A model generated the notes under the pieces. It made no database searches. It was not told the DNA's origin and was given only the letters and a program-made list of their open reading frames with translations. From Candidatus Daviesbacteria bacterium (lineage in GTDB: Bacteria > Patescibacteriota > Microgenomatia > Daviesbacterales > UBA10151): 35,211 nt of DNA. This document shows positions 19,387 through 27,400 of this stretch, piece after piece (position 1 is the first letter of the stretch; every line of letters starts with the position of its first letter). A program made the translations under genes and the position numbers. The stretch lies in the NCBI GenBank assembly GCA_016187025.1, contig JACPKM010000004.1, forward strand, positions 1 to 35,211. Reading direction: 5' to 3'.

Positions 19387-20514
19387 ATGAGTAAACGTTT
19401 TATCTTGACCATCGCTACTGTAATAGTGCTTACAATTATGGCTGGTGTTGTTATATTTTTGGCAAAAGGTTATACCTTTTCTCCAGAAGAAAAAAGAATT
19501 GTAGGTACAGGAATTCTCACTGTAAACTCTAAGCCTGATGCTGCTTCTGTTTTTGTTGACGGACATTTAACAACAGCTACGAATGCTACAATTTCCAGCC
19601 TACCTCCTAAACAATATAAAATCAGGGTAGTCAAAGAAGGATTTATACCTTGGGAAAAGGAAGTTAACGTTAAAGAAGGGTTGGTAACAGAGCTTAAGGT
19701 TACTCTTTTTCCAGCTATTCCAACTATCTATCCTTTGACTTTCTCAGGTGTTGCAAACCCGATTTTAAGTCCTGATGGAGATAAGCTGGCATATATTGTA
19801 TCTTCAGGAAAAAAAGCTGGTGTATGGGTTTGGACAATGTCAAAAGATCAACCAATTGCTTTTGCCCGCTCTAGTGAACCTCACCAGATAGCCAAAACAA
19901 GCCAAACTATAGATTATTCAACAGCCATTTTAAAATGGTCTCCTGATTCCAAGCAAGTATTGGTAACCTTAAATAATAATAATTATTTAATGAGCGCAGA
20001 TAATTTTAGTGATGAACCAAGAGATATTACTCCGGTTTTGGATGCAACCTTAAAAAGCTGGGAGGAAGATGTCGAAAACCGCGAACAAGTAAGGCTTGTA
20101 ACAATTGCTGATGTTATGGTCAGAAAAGTAGCCTCTGATTCAGCTGTTGTCAAATGGTCGCCAGATGAAACCAAATTCATATACAGGGAAAAAGCTTTGG
20201 ATGACAAGCAAGTTAAAGGAGAAACAGAAGTTGATGGAATGAAAGTATATGATTTGGAAAATAGAAAAGAATTTAGCCTTCCTGAGGCCAAATCCCATAT
20301 GTGGCTGCCAGATTCAATCCATGTAATTTTAGTGGATGATGGGTCTGTATCTGTTTCAGAATATGATGGCAGCAATAAAGCAGTCATATTTGCAGGTAGC
20401 TTTCAAAACAATTTTGCTTTTCCGTGGCCAGATTCTTCCCGTCTTGTTATCATCAGCTCGTTTCCGACTCCAACAGCTTCAGAGCCAAACTTGTACGGAA
20501 TAAATCTCAGGTAA
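19387..20514 (+). CDS. Membrane-anchored PEGA and beta-propeller-like protein
   Basis: After an N-terminal membrane helix (about 5-26) comes a PEGA domain (about 40-105: GTGILTVNSKPDAASVFVDG, then PPKQYKIRVVKEGFIPWEKE). A TolB/WD40-like repeat region follows, with recurring S-P-D and W-S-P-D motifs (NPILSPDGDKLAYIVS, LKWSPDSKQVLVTL, VKWSPDETKFIYRE). This is a common envelope-protein layout in these bacteria and probably a protein- or glycan-binding module facing outward. The molecular role is unknown. Confidence 0.8.
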   Translation: MSKRFILTIATVIVLTIMAGVVIFLAKGYTFSPEEKRIVGTGILTVNSKPDAASVFVDGHLTTATNATISSLPPKQYKIRVVKEGFIPWEKEVNVKEGLVTELKVTLFPAIPTIYPLTFSGVANPILSPDGDKLAYIVSSGKKAGVWVWTMSKDQPIAFARSSEPHQIAKTSQTIDYSTAILKWSPDSKQVLVTLNNNNYLMSADNFSDEPRDITPVLDATLKSWEEDVENREQVRLVTIADVMVRKVASDSAVVKWSPDETKFIYREKALDDKQVKGETEVDGMKVYDLENRKEFSLPEAKSHMWLPDSIHVILVDDGSVSVSEYDGSNKAVIFAGSFQNNFAFPWPDSSRLVIISSFPTPTASEPNLYGINLR

Positions 20515-20555
20515 TCAAAAATAAAGTTGACCTCCTTTGACCTATTTAGTGGATC

Positions 20556-20585
20556 TTGAGACCTAGTTGTCTGGTCTGTTAGAAT
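20556..20585 (+). promoter_or_regulatory. mreB promoter, leaderless type
   Basis: TTGAGA (20556-20561), an 18-base spacer and TAGAAT (20580-20585) lie 7 bases before the ATG. The transcript would start at or next to the start codon, and no Shine-Dalgarno is present. Confidence 0.5.
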
Positions 20586-20592
20586 TTCCCAA

Positions 20593-21603
20593 ATGTTTAA
20601 TTTTTCCAAAAGAGTAGGAATTGATCTAGGTACTGCCAACTCACTGGTATATTTAGCAGGAGAGGGTATTGTGCTAAATGAGCCTACTGTTGTGGCAGTA
20701 ACTACTGATGATCATAGAGTTTTGGCTGTTGGAAATGAAGCCAAAGAGATGTTAGGAAGGACCCCGGGAAATATTATTGCCTCGCGGCCTATGAGAGATG
20801 GAGTGATTGCAGATTATGTTATCACTGAGGCTATGATCAGATATTTTTTGGACAAAGTCTGTGGTCATTCCAGGCTATTTAAACCAGAGGTTATGGTTTG
20901 TGCTCCAGCTGGGGTTACCTCAGTAGAAAAGCGGGCCATCCTGGACGCAACACTTTCAGCTGGTGCAAAAACAGCTTTTTTAATAGATGAGCCACTAGCT
21001 GCTGCAATTGGAGCAAAAATTCCAATTGCTAATGCTTCAGGCAATATGATTGTAGATATTGGTGGAGGAACAACTGAGGCAGCAGTGATCTGTTTGGGAG
21101 GGGTAGTGGTTCACAATTCAGTGAGGGTGGGAGGAAATAAAATTGATGAAGCTATTCAAAGTTTTGTTAGAAAAAAACATAACCTAATTATTGGTGAGAG
21201 GATGGCTGAAGATGTAAAGATCAAGATAGGATCAACCTTGAAATTAAAAGAGGAAGAGAAGATGGAGGTAAGAGGAAGAGATGCTTTCTCCGGTCTTCCA
21301 AAAACAGTGGAGATCTCCTCTATAGAAGTAACTGAGGCGGTTTATGATATCACACAAAAAATTGTTTCTGCTGTGAAGGGAGTACTTGAGCAAATCCCGC
21401 CAGAGCTTGCTTCAGATATTATTGATAAAGGAATAGTCATGAGCGGAGGTACGTCTTGTTTTAGAAATTTAGATAAGCTACTGACAGATTCTTTAGGTGT
21501 TCCTTGTGCTTTGGCAGAAAACCCACTTCTATGTGTGGCTTTAGGGACAGGTATGGCTTTGGAAAACCTGGATCTTTATAAGAGGAGTGTTAGTAAAAGA
21601 TGA
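20593..21603 (+). CDS. mreB: Rod-shape actin homologue MreB
   Basis: The 336-residue actin-fold ATPase polymerises under the membrane and directs wall synthesis. It has phosphate-1 GIDLGTANSLVYLAGEGIVL, phosphate-2 MIVDIGGGTTEAAVICLGG and adenosine motif IVMSGGTSCFRNLD, all typical of MreB. The N-terminal MFNFSKR could be the short amphipathic membrane tag. It starts an envelope block with two glycosyltransferases and a cupin; mreC and mreD are not next to it. Confidence 0.95.
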   Translation: MFNFSKRVGIDLGTANSLVYLAGEGIVLNEPTVVAVTTDDHRVLAVGNEAKEMLGRTPGNIIASRPMRDGVIADYVITEAMIRYFLDKVCGHSRLFKPEVMVCAPAGVTSVEKRAILDATLSAGAKTAFLIDEPLAAAIGAKIPIANASGNMIVDIGGGTTEAAVICLGGVVVHNSVRVGGNKIDEAIQSFVRKKHNLIIGERMAEDVKIKIGSTLKLKEEEKMEVRGRDAFSGLPKTVEISSIEVTEAVYDITQKIVSAVKGVLEQIPPELASDIIDKGIVMSGGTSCFRNLDKLLTDSLGVPCALAENPLLCVALGTGMALENLDLYKRSVSKR

Positions 21604-21615
21604 TAAACTATATTA

Positions 21616-22755
21616 ATGATTATTGGTTTTGATGGATCCCGGGCATTTTCAAATCAGCGTACTGGAACAGAAAACTACTCCTATCAGCTGCTAAAACATC
21701 TTGCAAAAATTGATACTAAAAATCACTATCTGATATATTTGCGTCCTGCTTCAACAAAGGATTTAGGGCAGAGCAATTATTTAGAAAAAGAGAAAGGCTG
21801 GCCTCAAAACTTTCAGTTTAAAGTTTTGGAGTATTTTCGCTTGTGGACACAGTCTGGACTGGCTTTTGAAACATTTAAACAAAGACTTGATTTGCTTTTT
21901 GTGCCTGCCCACACATTACCAATCATTCATAAACCTGGATTAAAAACCGTACTTACTGTTCATGATTTGGGCTCTGAGTATTTACCTAGAATGCACCAGC
22001 TCAAGCAGAGACTGTATTTATCAGTCATGCAACGGTACCAGCTCAAAACCGCCACCAAAATTATTGCTGTATCCAAGGCTACAAGAGATGATTTAGTGGC
22101 AAAAATTGGTATTAATCCCAGCAAAATAGTGGTTATTTATGAAGGGTATAATAAAAACTTATTCAAACAAGTTAAGTCTGATACACTAGTGAATAGTTTG
22201 AGTTATTTAAATTTAAAACCTAAAACCTATCTTCTATTTGTTGGTACTGTTCAGCCAAGGAAAAATCTTAAGCGTTTGATTTTGGCTTATAATCAATTTC
22301 TTCAGTTAAACAATAATCAAATTCTGGATTTGGTGATAGTTGGCTCTAGAGGCTGGCTCTCAGATGAGATTTTTAGTCTTCCCAAAAAACTGGGAATAGA
22401 AAGTAAAGTAAGGTTTCTAGGATATATTCCTGATGCAAGAATGCCTGCTTTATACTCTGGAGCAGTAGGTTGTGTCTTTCCCTCTCTTTTTGAAGGTTTT
22501 GGCTTGCCAATTTTAGAAGCACAGGCTTGTGGATGTCCTGTACTAACCTCCAGTGTTTCATCTATGCCAGAGGTAGCCGGATCTGGAGCAATTTTGGTGG
22601 ATCCATATTCTATTGACGATATAGTTAAAGGTATGGAAAAATTACAAAGTGAAGGCATTAGAAAGCAGTTAGTCAAAAAAGGATTTGAGAATACCAAAAG
22701 GTTTAGCTGGGAAAAATGCGCCATTCAAACACTCGGAGTGTTAGAAAAGTTATGA
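21616..22755 (+). CDS. GT4-family glycosyltransferase
   Basis: The 379-residue protein has a two-Rossmann GT-B layout. The donor-binding half carries LLFVGTVQPRKNLKRLI and the E-x7-E signature FEGFGLPILEAQACGCPVL. The N-terminal half has the GT4 acceptor features (FDGSRAFSNQRTGTENYSYQ, TVHDLGSEYLP). It likely adds a sugar from a nucleotide-sugar donor to a lipid-linked or surface glycan; the sugar is unknown. It begins 12 bases after mreB and overlaps the next gene by 4 bases (ATGA). Confidence 0.9.
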   Translation: MIIGFDGSRAFSNQRTGTENYSYQLLKHLAKIDTKNHYLIYLRPASTKDLGQSNYLEKEKGWPQNFQFKVLEYFRLWTQSGLAFETFKQRLDLLFVPAHTLPIIHKPGLKTVLTVHDLGSEYLPRMHQLKQRLYLSVMQRYQLKTATKIIAVSKATRDDLVAKIGINPSKIVVIYEGYNKNLFKQVKSDTLVNSLSYLNLKPKTYLLFVGTVQPRKNLKRLILAYNQFLQLNNNQILDLVIVGSRGWLSDEIFSLPKKLGIESKVRFLGYIPDARMPALYSGAVGCVFPSLFEGFGLPILEAQACGCPVLTSSVSSMPEVAGSGAILVDPYSIDDIVKGMEKLQSEGIRKQLVKKGFENTKRFSWEKCAIQTLGVLEKL

Positions 22756-23471
22756 AAGTAGATGTATTAGGTGTAAAAATTAATGATATCACATTAGATG
22801 AAGCTATAAAAATAGCAGAGAAGCTGATTAATGCTCCCGGAAAATACTATATTGTTACACCAAATCCGGAAATTATCGTTGCTGCCCAAAAAGATTTAAG
22901 ATATAAAAATATATTAAATGATGCAGATTTAGCTATTCCAGATGGAATTGGCTTAAAATTCTCAGGAAAGGTCAAAAATAGGGTAACAGGGGTTGATTTT
23001 GTCGAAAAATTAATTGGCCTTTGTGCCCAAAAGGGCTATACAGTAAGCTTTTTAGGCGGTGAGGAGGGTGTAGCAGAAAAAGCTAAGGAGCGCTTAAAGG
23101 CACAATATCAAAATATATCAGTAAAATTTGCAGGTAGCGGAGGTAGGTTTGACAAAGAAGGGAATTTATTAAGCGGTCAGAGCGCTAAAATTCCTCCATC
23201 AGATGTTTTATTAGTAGCCCTGGGTCCTGGTAAACAAGAAAAATGGATTGCTGCTAATTTAAAAAATACCCCAGTGAAGCTGTTTATTGCAGTTGGAGGG
23301 ACTCTTGATTATCTTTCCGGTAATATATCAAGGGCTCCAAAGTTTGTTAGAAACCTGGGGCTGGAATGGTTTTATAGGGTTATTCTGCAGCCATGGAGAA
23401 TAAAAAGGCAACTTGCTTTAATAAAGTATATTTGGCTATTGACTAGTGCAAGACTGCGTATGTTAAGCTGA
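22752..23471 (+). CDS. WecG/TagA/CpsF-family glycosyltransferase (GT26)
   Basis: Family hallmarks are visible: KYYIVTPNPEIIVAAQKD, ADLAIPDGIGLKFSG, VSFLGGEEGVAEKA, LVALGPGKQEKWIA and a final FYRVILQPWRIKRQ. Members transfer N-acetylmannosamine-type sugars to undecaprenyl-linked GlcNAc in teichoic-acid or common-antigen synthesis. I chose the ATG at 22752 because it overlaps the previous stop (ATGA) and starts the conserved MKVDVLGVKI; an in-frame ATG at 22716 would add 12 unconserved residues. The protein is then 239 residues. Confidence 0.92.
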   Translation: MKVDVLGVKINDITLDEAIKIAEKLINAPGKYYIVTPNPEIIVAAQKDLRYKNILNDADLAIPDGIGLKFSGKVKNRVTGVDFVEKLIGLCAQKGYTVSFLGGEEGVAEKAKERLKAQYQNISVKFAGSGGRFDKEGNLLSGQSAKIPPSDVLLVALGPGKQEKWIAANLKNTPVKLFIAVGGTLDYLSGNISRAPKFVRNLGLEWFYRVILQPWRIKRQLALIKYIWLLTSARLRMLS

Positions 23472-23476
23472 AAAAT

Positions 23477-23983
23477 ATGGTCACCCAAGTCATGCGGAAA
23501 GATTTACAACCCTATCTTATGGAGTCTAAAGCTGCTGGGGTCAAAGACCCCTATTATTATATTCAGGGACAAGATCATACTATTACTGTTATCACCTCAG
23601 GGAAAAATGGAGCAGAGTATAACAAGACCATCGGGTTTTTTAACAAATATCAAGGAGCAATCACCTTTACCTGTCTTTATGGCCAGGGTGTAGTTGTGAT
23701 GCAAAGAAATGATGAGTTTGGAGAAGCCAAAGAGTTTAGGGTGGCAACCATTAGTCAGGGTAAACAAGTTGAACTGCCATCAGGATGGGGTCATTCCCTT
23801 ATAAACATTGGTAAAAAGTTTTTGCTTGTTATCAACAACCACATTCCCAACAAACTGCAAAACCCAGAACCTATTAAAGTAAAAAAAGGACTTGCATATT
23901 ATGTCGTAGAGAAAAAAGGGGAAGTGGGGTTTGAAACTAACCCTAATTACCGTGTCCGTCCCCAAATTACTACTGCAATGTAG
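23477..23983 (+). CDS. Cupin-fold protein, possibly sugar-phosphate isomerase-like
   Basis: The 168-residue protein is a single beta-barrel-like domain with cupin-style strands (TFTCLYGQGVVVMQRNDEFG, VELPSGWGHSLINIGKKFLL). It resembles the cupin-type glucose-6-phosphate isomerase and sugar-epimerase group, but the usual metal-binding HxH...E motif is not clear; one His (GWGHS) is visible. It sits 5 bases after the GT26 gene, so a role in making or modifying surface sugars is plausible inference. Confidence 0.55.
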   Translation: MVTQVMRKDLQPYLMESKAAGVKDPYYYIQGQDHTITVITSGKNGAEYNKTIGFFNKYQGAITFTCLYGQGVVVMQRNDEFGEAKEFRVATISQGKQVELPSGWGHSLINIGKKFLLVINNHIPNKLQNPEPIKVKKGLAYYVVEKKGEVGFETNPNYRVRPQITTAM

Positions 23984-24056
23984 ATAAAACTTAGCTTTGG
24001 GCTCTCCATCAAACTTTTCTATGCTAATTAGCAGATATATCAGTATGTTTGCTAAG

Positions 24057-24266
24057 TCAGGTTACAGCTTTCTGAGTTATACCTAACAACCAGAGTACGG
24101 CTTCCTTTTTGTAGCGGCGATCTCCACGGCTATTTATTCTTATTGCGGGAAGCTTTCCTCTTTTTCCCCAGCGTTTGATTGTTAATGGAGAAACCCTTAG
24201 AATTTCTGCAACTTCTTTAACGGTTAATAAATCGGGTAAATTTTCAAGTGAGACTTTGTTAGCCAT
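24057..24266 (-). CDS. Small MerR/excisionase-type HTH regulator
   Basis: The 69-residue protein is almost entirely a winged helix-turn-helix (DLLTVKEVAEILRVSPLTIK then RWGKRGKLPAIRINSRGDRR). The same core (T-x-[KR]-R-W-x-[KR]-x-GKLP) occurs in the HTH domain of the surface protein at 1-2328. It is transcribed divergently from the giant exported-protein gene and has its own promoter candidate, so control of that gene is the likely job (inference). There is no effector domain. Confidence 0.85.
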   Translation of the reverse strand: MANKVSLENLPDLLTVKEVAEILRVSPLTIKRWGKRGKLPAIRINSRGDRRYKKEAVLWLLGITQKAVT

Positions 24267-24276
24267 TCTAAGTCAT

Positions 24277-24306
24277 TGTATATCATAACTAAACAGATAG
24301 TGTCAA
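24277..24306 (-). promoter_or_regulatory. Promoter of the small HTH regulator, leaderless type
   Basis: On the minus strand a consensus TTGACA (24306-24301), an 18-base spacer and TATACA (24282-24277) lie 10 bases before the ATG. The upstream flank at 24310-24325 reads TTTAAAG then CATAGATT, close to a motif at 2431-2448 in the promoter region of the other HTH gene. Confidence 0.6.
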
Positions 24307-24370
24307 GAGTTTAAAGCATAGATTGTATAGCCCTACCTGATCAAGTTTTTTTACTCCAGATAAATACTTA

Positions 24371-24405
24371 TTGACACATACCATTATTATTAATAATCTA
24401 AGATT
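24371..24405 (+). promoter_or_regulatory. Promoter/operator candidate of the giant exported-protein gene
   Basis: A consensus -35 TTGACA (24371-24376) is followed by two overlapping palindromes: ATTATTAATAAT (24386-24397) and AATCT-A-AGATT (24395-24405). A -10 at 17-base spacing (TAATCT) is weak. Palindromes placed where the polymerase should bind suit control by the divergent HTH protein. The TTG here is also an in-frame possible start codon, which I consider part of the promoter. Confidence 0.45.
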
Positions 24406-24442
24406 ATACCCAAATTCATGCAGGCGGATTGGGTTTGTTTGC

Positions 24443-27400
24443 ATGAAAAAATTAGATCAAAAAGGTATTGCTATACTGCCTTTGATAATCTTAGGAGTTC
24501 TTCTTCTTGCTCTTCCTGCAGGAGTATATTTAACCCAGAAAACTCAGGTTTTAAAATCAAGAGCCAATGAATGTAACCAGGTTTGTGAAGACCGTGAGGT
24601 ATGCGATGAAGAAGAAGTATGTGATGAAGAGGAGGTCTGTGATGAAGAAGAAGTATGCGATGAAGAAGAAGTATGTGATGAAGAGGAGGTCTGTGATGAA
24701 GAAGAAGTATGCGATGAAGAAGGCAACTGCCATAATGAACAAACCAACTGCAGAACTGAGAAAAGCAATTGCCGGAGTGAACAAAGCAATTGCCGGAGTG
24801 AAAAAAATAATTGCCGTACTGAGAAAAACAATTGCAGGCAAGAGAAGAATAATTGCAGGGAAGAACAGTTTAACTGTAGACAAGAATGTCCTGAGCCTGT
24901 AGAGCTATTTACCTCACCTGAAGAGAATAATCCGGTTCAGAGTATAGTAGAAAATGTCAGTGAGGTAATAACTGGCTGTGATTGGGAAAGAAAAGACAAT
25001 GAGTGCTCAGGTGGCGGTCCCGGAATGGTGTATGAAATATACCAAAATAGTTGTAACCAGGAGTTTGATAAACGTAATGAGCATTTTGAAGAAGGGGTAT
25101 GTGGTGATGGAGAAGAAGAGCAGCAGCAAGAAGAGCAAGAACAAGCTGATTTCCAAGGTGGTCAGGATGAGGATGCTGAGTCTGCTCAAGAAGGAGAGGA
25201 GCAGGGTCAGCAGGAAGAGCAGACTACCATATCCCAAACCCAGATAGATATAAATGCCGCCTCAGGTAATGTAGGGGTAGGCCAACCAGATACCCAAAGC
25301 CCCCAAGAGCCTGAAATGCCATCTTTATCTTATACTCCAGCTCCGCCAGTTGAAGCCCCAGAATCTACAAGCAAAACTGTTAAACAATATGTGCCTCAGG
25401 TTGTGCAAGGCAGCTGTTATGCTAGAATTACCTGCAAAAAAGACAGAGAAGGATTATTAACTGGTTATGCCACAAAAGTATGGTTTGACCAGGAAACCAG
25501 TTCAACTTCTTCCAGCTGTCCTGAATCAGAAAGCGTATATGCTCCAAATGAATGTCCTTTTGCAGAAACTTCATCAAATGCAAAAGAGGGATTTCAAGGA
25601 GAAACCAAGGTTTATACAAAGCAGTCACTTAAAGAAATTGTGCAAGAAGTGGCAGAGTGTTCTTATCAAGAACAGTCAAAAGAGATTGAATGCTCAAAAG
25701 GGTTTAGATGCTGGGCGGATTTTTATACAGATATGACTGTGGGTTGTCAGTGGAAGCCTAAACCTACTAAATTCCATTGTGATAGTGATGACCAGTGTTT
25801 AACAGAGGAAGAAAGAAAATTCAAACAAGAAGAAAAGCAAAGAATAGAAAAAATTGCCCAAATGCTTTCTATAGATGAAAGCGCAGAAAACCGTTGTGGC
25901 ATTGTAGACTATTGTGATCCTAGCAAAAACGGAAAAAGAATATATAAAGATGTTTGTCTGGGTGATGAAACTGCCAGAGTAGAAGATGATTCAACATGTT
26001 TACCTTTTGAAGGCAGAGATCCCAGTGTTGCAGTCTCTGAAAAACTAAATGAGGTCAAACAAGAGCAACCAAATATTATTGGCTCAACCCTAGGATTTTT
26101 AGGTGGTTTTGCAGCCAGAACTACCGGAGGAATAATAGGTCAGGCATCTGATAATGCCAGGGATATTGTAAACAATGCCGGTAGGCTAGTAGGTATTATT
26201 GCTAGCTCTGAAGATCCGCTGGGTAACTCAATCAAAGCTTTGGAACTTGCAAATCAAGAGATTCAGGGAGGTGCGCTAACAAAAGATTTCCATGAGGCGG
26301 AAGTAAAGTTTCTTTCCTCAGAGGAGTTCAGAGGCACAATTACTTATGCAAATGAGTTTTGGAACAACTATTCTGAAGAAAGACGGGCAAGACTGACAAA
26401 TCCTGATGGAAGTTTAAGAGTTTGCGGAATGACAGTTTTCTTTGATGTTTGCCGGGGAGAGGAAGAAAAAAGCTGGCAGCAAGCAGTTAGTGAGGCTACT
26501 CAGGTTTCATCCACCATAGAGGATCCAATTCAGGCAAGAGATGCAGTGCTCAAAGCAGTGGGAGTGAATATGGCAGCTGAGATCAAAGGCCATAAAACCA
26601 TTTTTGGTGAGGTGGCTTTGGCTCAGCCTGGCTCCAATGTATCAGATGCTTGGAGAAAGTCATCTGCCATAAAACTGGCAAATGAAATGGGAATTGACCT
26701 TGATGTACACCCTGATACTTGGGATCCGGTAAAAAGAGAAGTGTATTTGGCCAAAATTAAAAATGGTGAGTTCAACTTACTTGAGGCAACTCTTGATTCA
26801 GTGAACCCCGGTGTAATTTTTACCCCTATTGCAGCAGGTAAAGAAAGAGAGTTGGTAACTGAGATCTGTGTTCAACATGAAGGGGCTCTTTGTGCTCTGG
26901 AAGGCGACAGCGGCAGAGGATTTGAAAAGTTAACTGAGGCAGATTTGGAAAAGGCCAAAGGTTTAAGTCAAAAATATGGTCTTGAGGGAGGGTTTACTGG
27001 TGCACCTCTGGATAAAGTTAAAGAATTTGCTAAGTTAAAGGCCAGTTCCTTAACTGGTTCAAATCTAGATTTAGGCAATTCTGATAATGTGGCAAGATTG
27101 CTAAATATCAGTTCTGATCAGGCCAAAAATGTGATGACTGATTTTAACTATATTAGCATTATTGGGTTTAAAACTAAACAAGACACAGATATAGGAAAAC
27201 TTACAAAAGAGGCTGAGGAAAACTTTGCTTTGGAGCATACCTTAAATACTTTATTTACCATTCCAGACCTGATACCTGGTGGTCATGGGGTAAAGCTGGC
27301 TGCAAAAGAAGTTGTAAAAAAATCAGCAACAGCAGCCATAAGAGCTTCAGGAAAAGAATTGGTGGAAAAAGCTACAGAAATTGCAGGAAAAGATTTTCTG

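Noticed and set aside
24023-24055. Palindrome GCTAATTAGC and TTAGCA/TGCTAA stem between the cupin and HTH genes
   Set aside because: It sits between convergent genes but has no T-tract and a long AT-rich loop; too weak to call a terminator.
24371-24442. TTG start that would extend the giant protein by 24 residues
   Set aside because: The TTG is the first three bases of a consensus TTGACA -35 box, the added residues are not signal-like, and the ATG at 24443 begins a typical export helix.
24544-24883. Minus-strand and alternate-frame ORFs over the cysteine repeats
   Set aside because: They are low-complexity by-products of the 18-bp and 21-bp repeats, which keep several frames open. The plus-frame product continues into a 2737-residue protein.
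24599-24889. CRISPR-like array
   Set aside because: The units are 18 or 21 bp back to back with no unique spacers and stay in frame within a coding gene.
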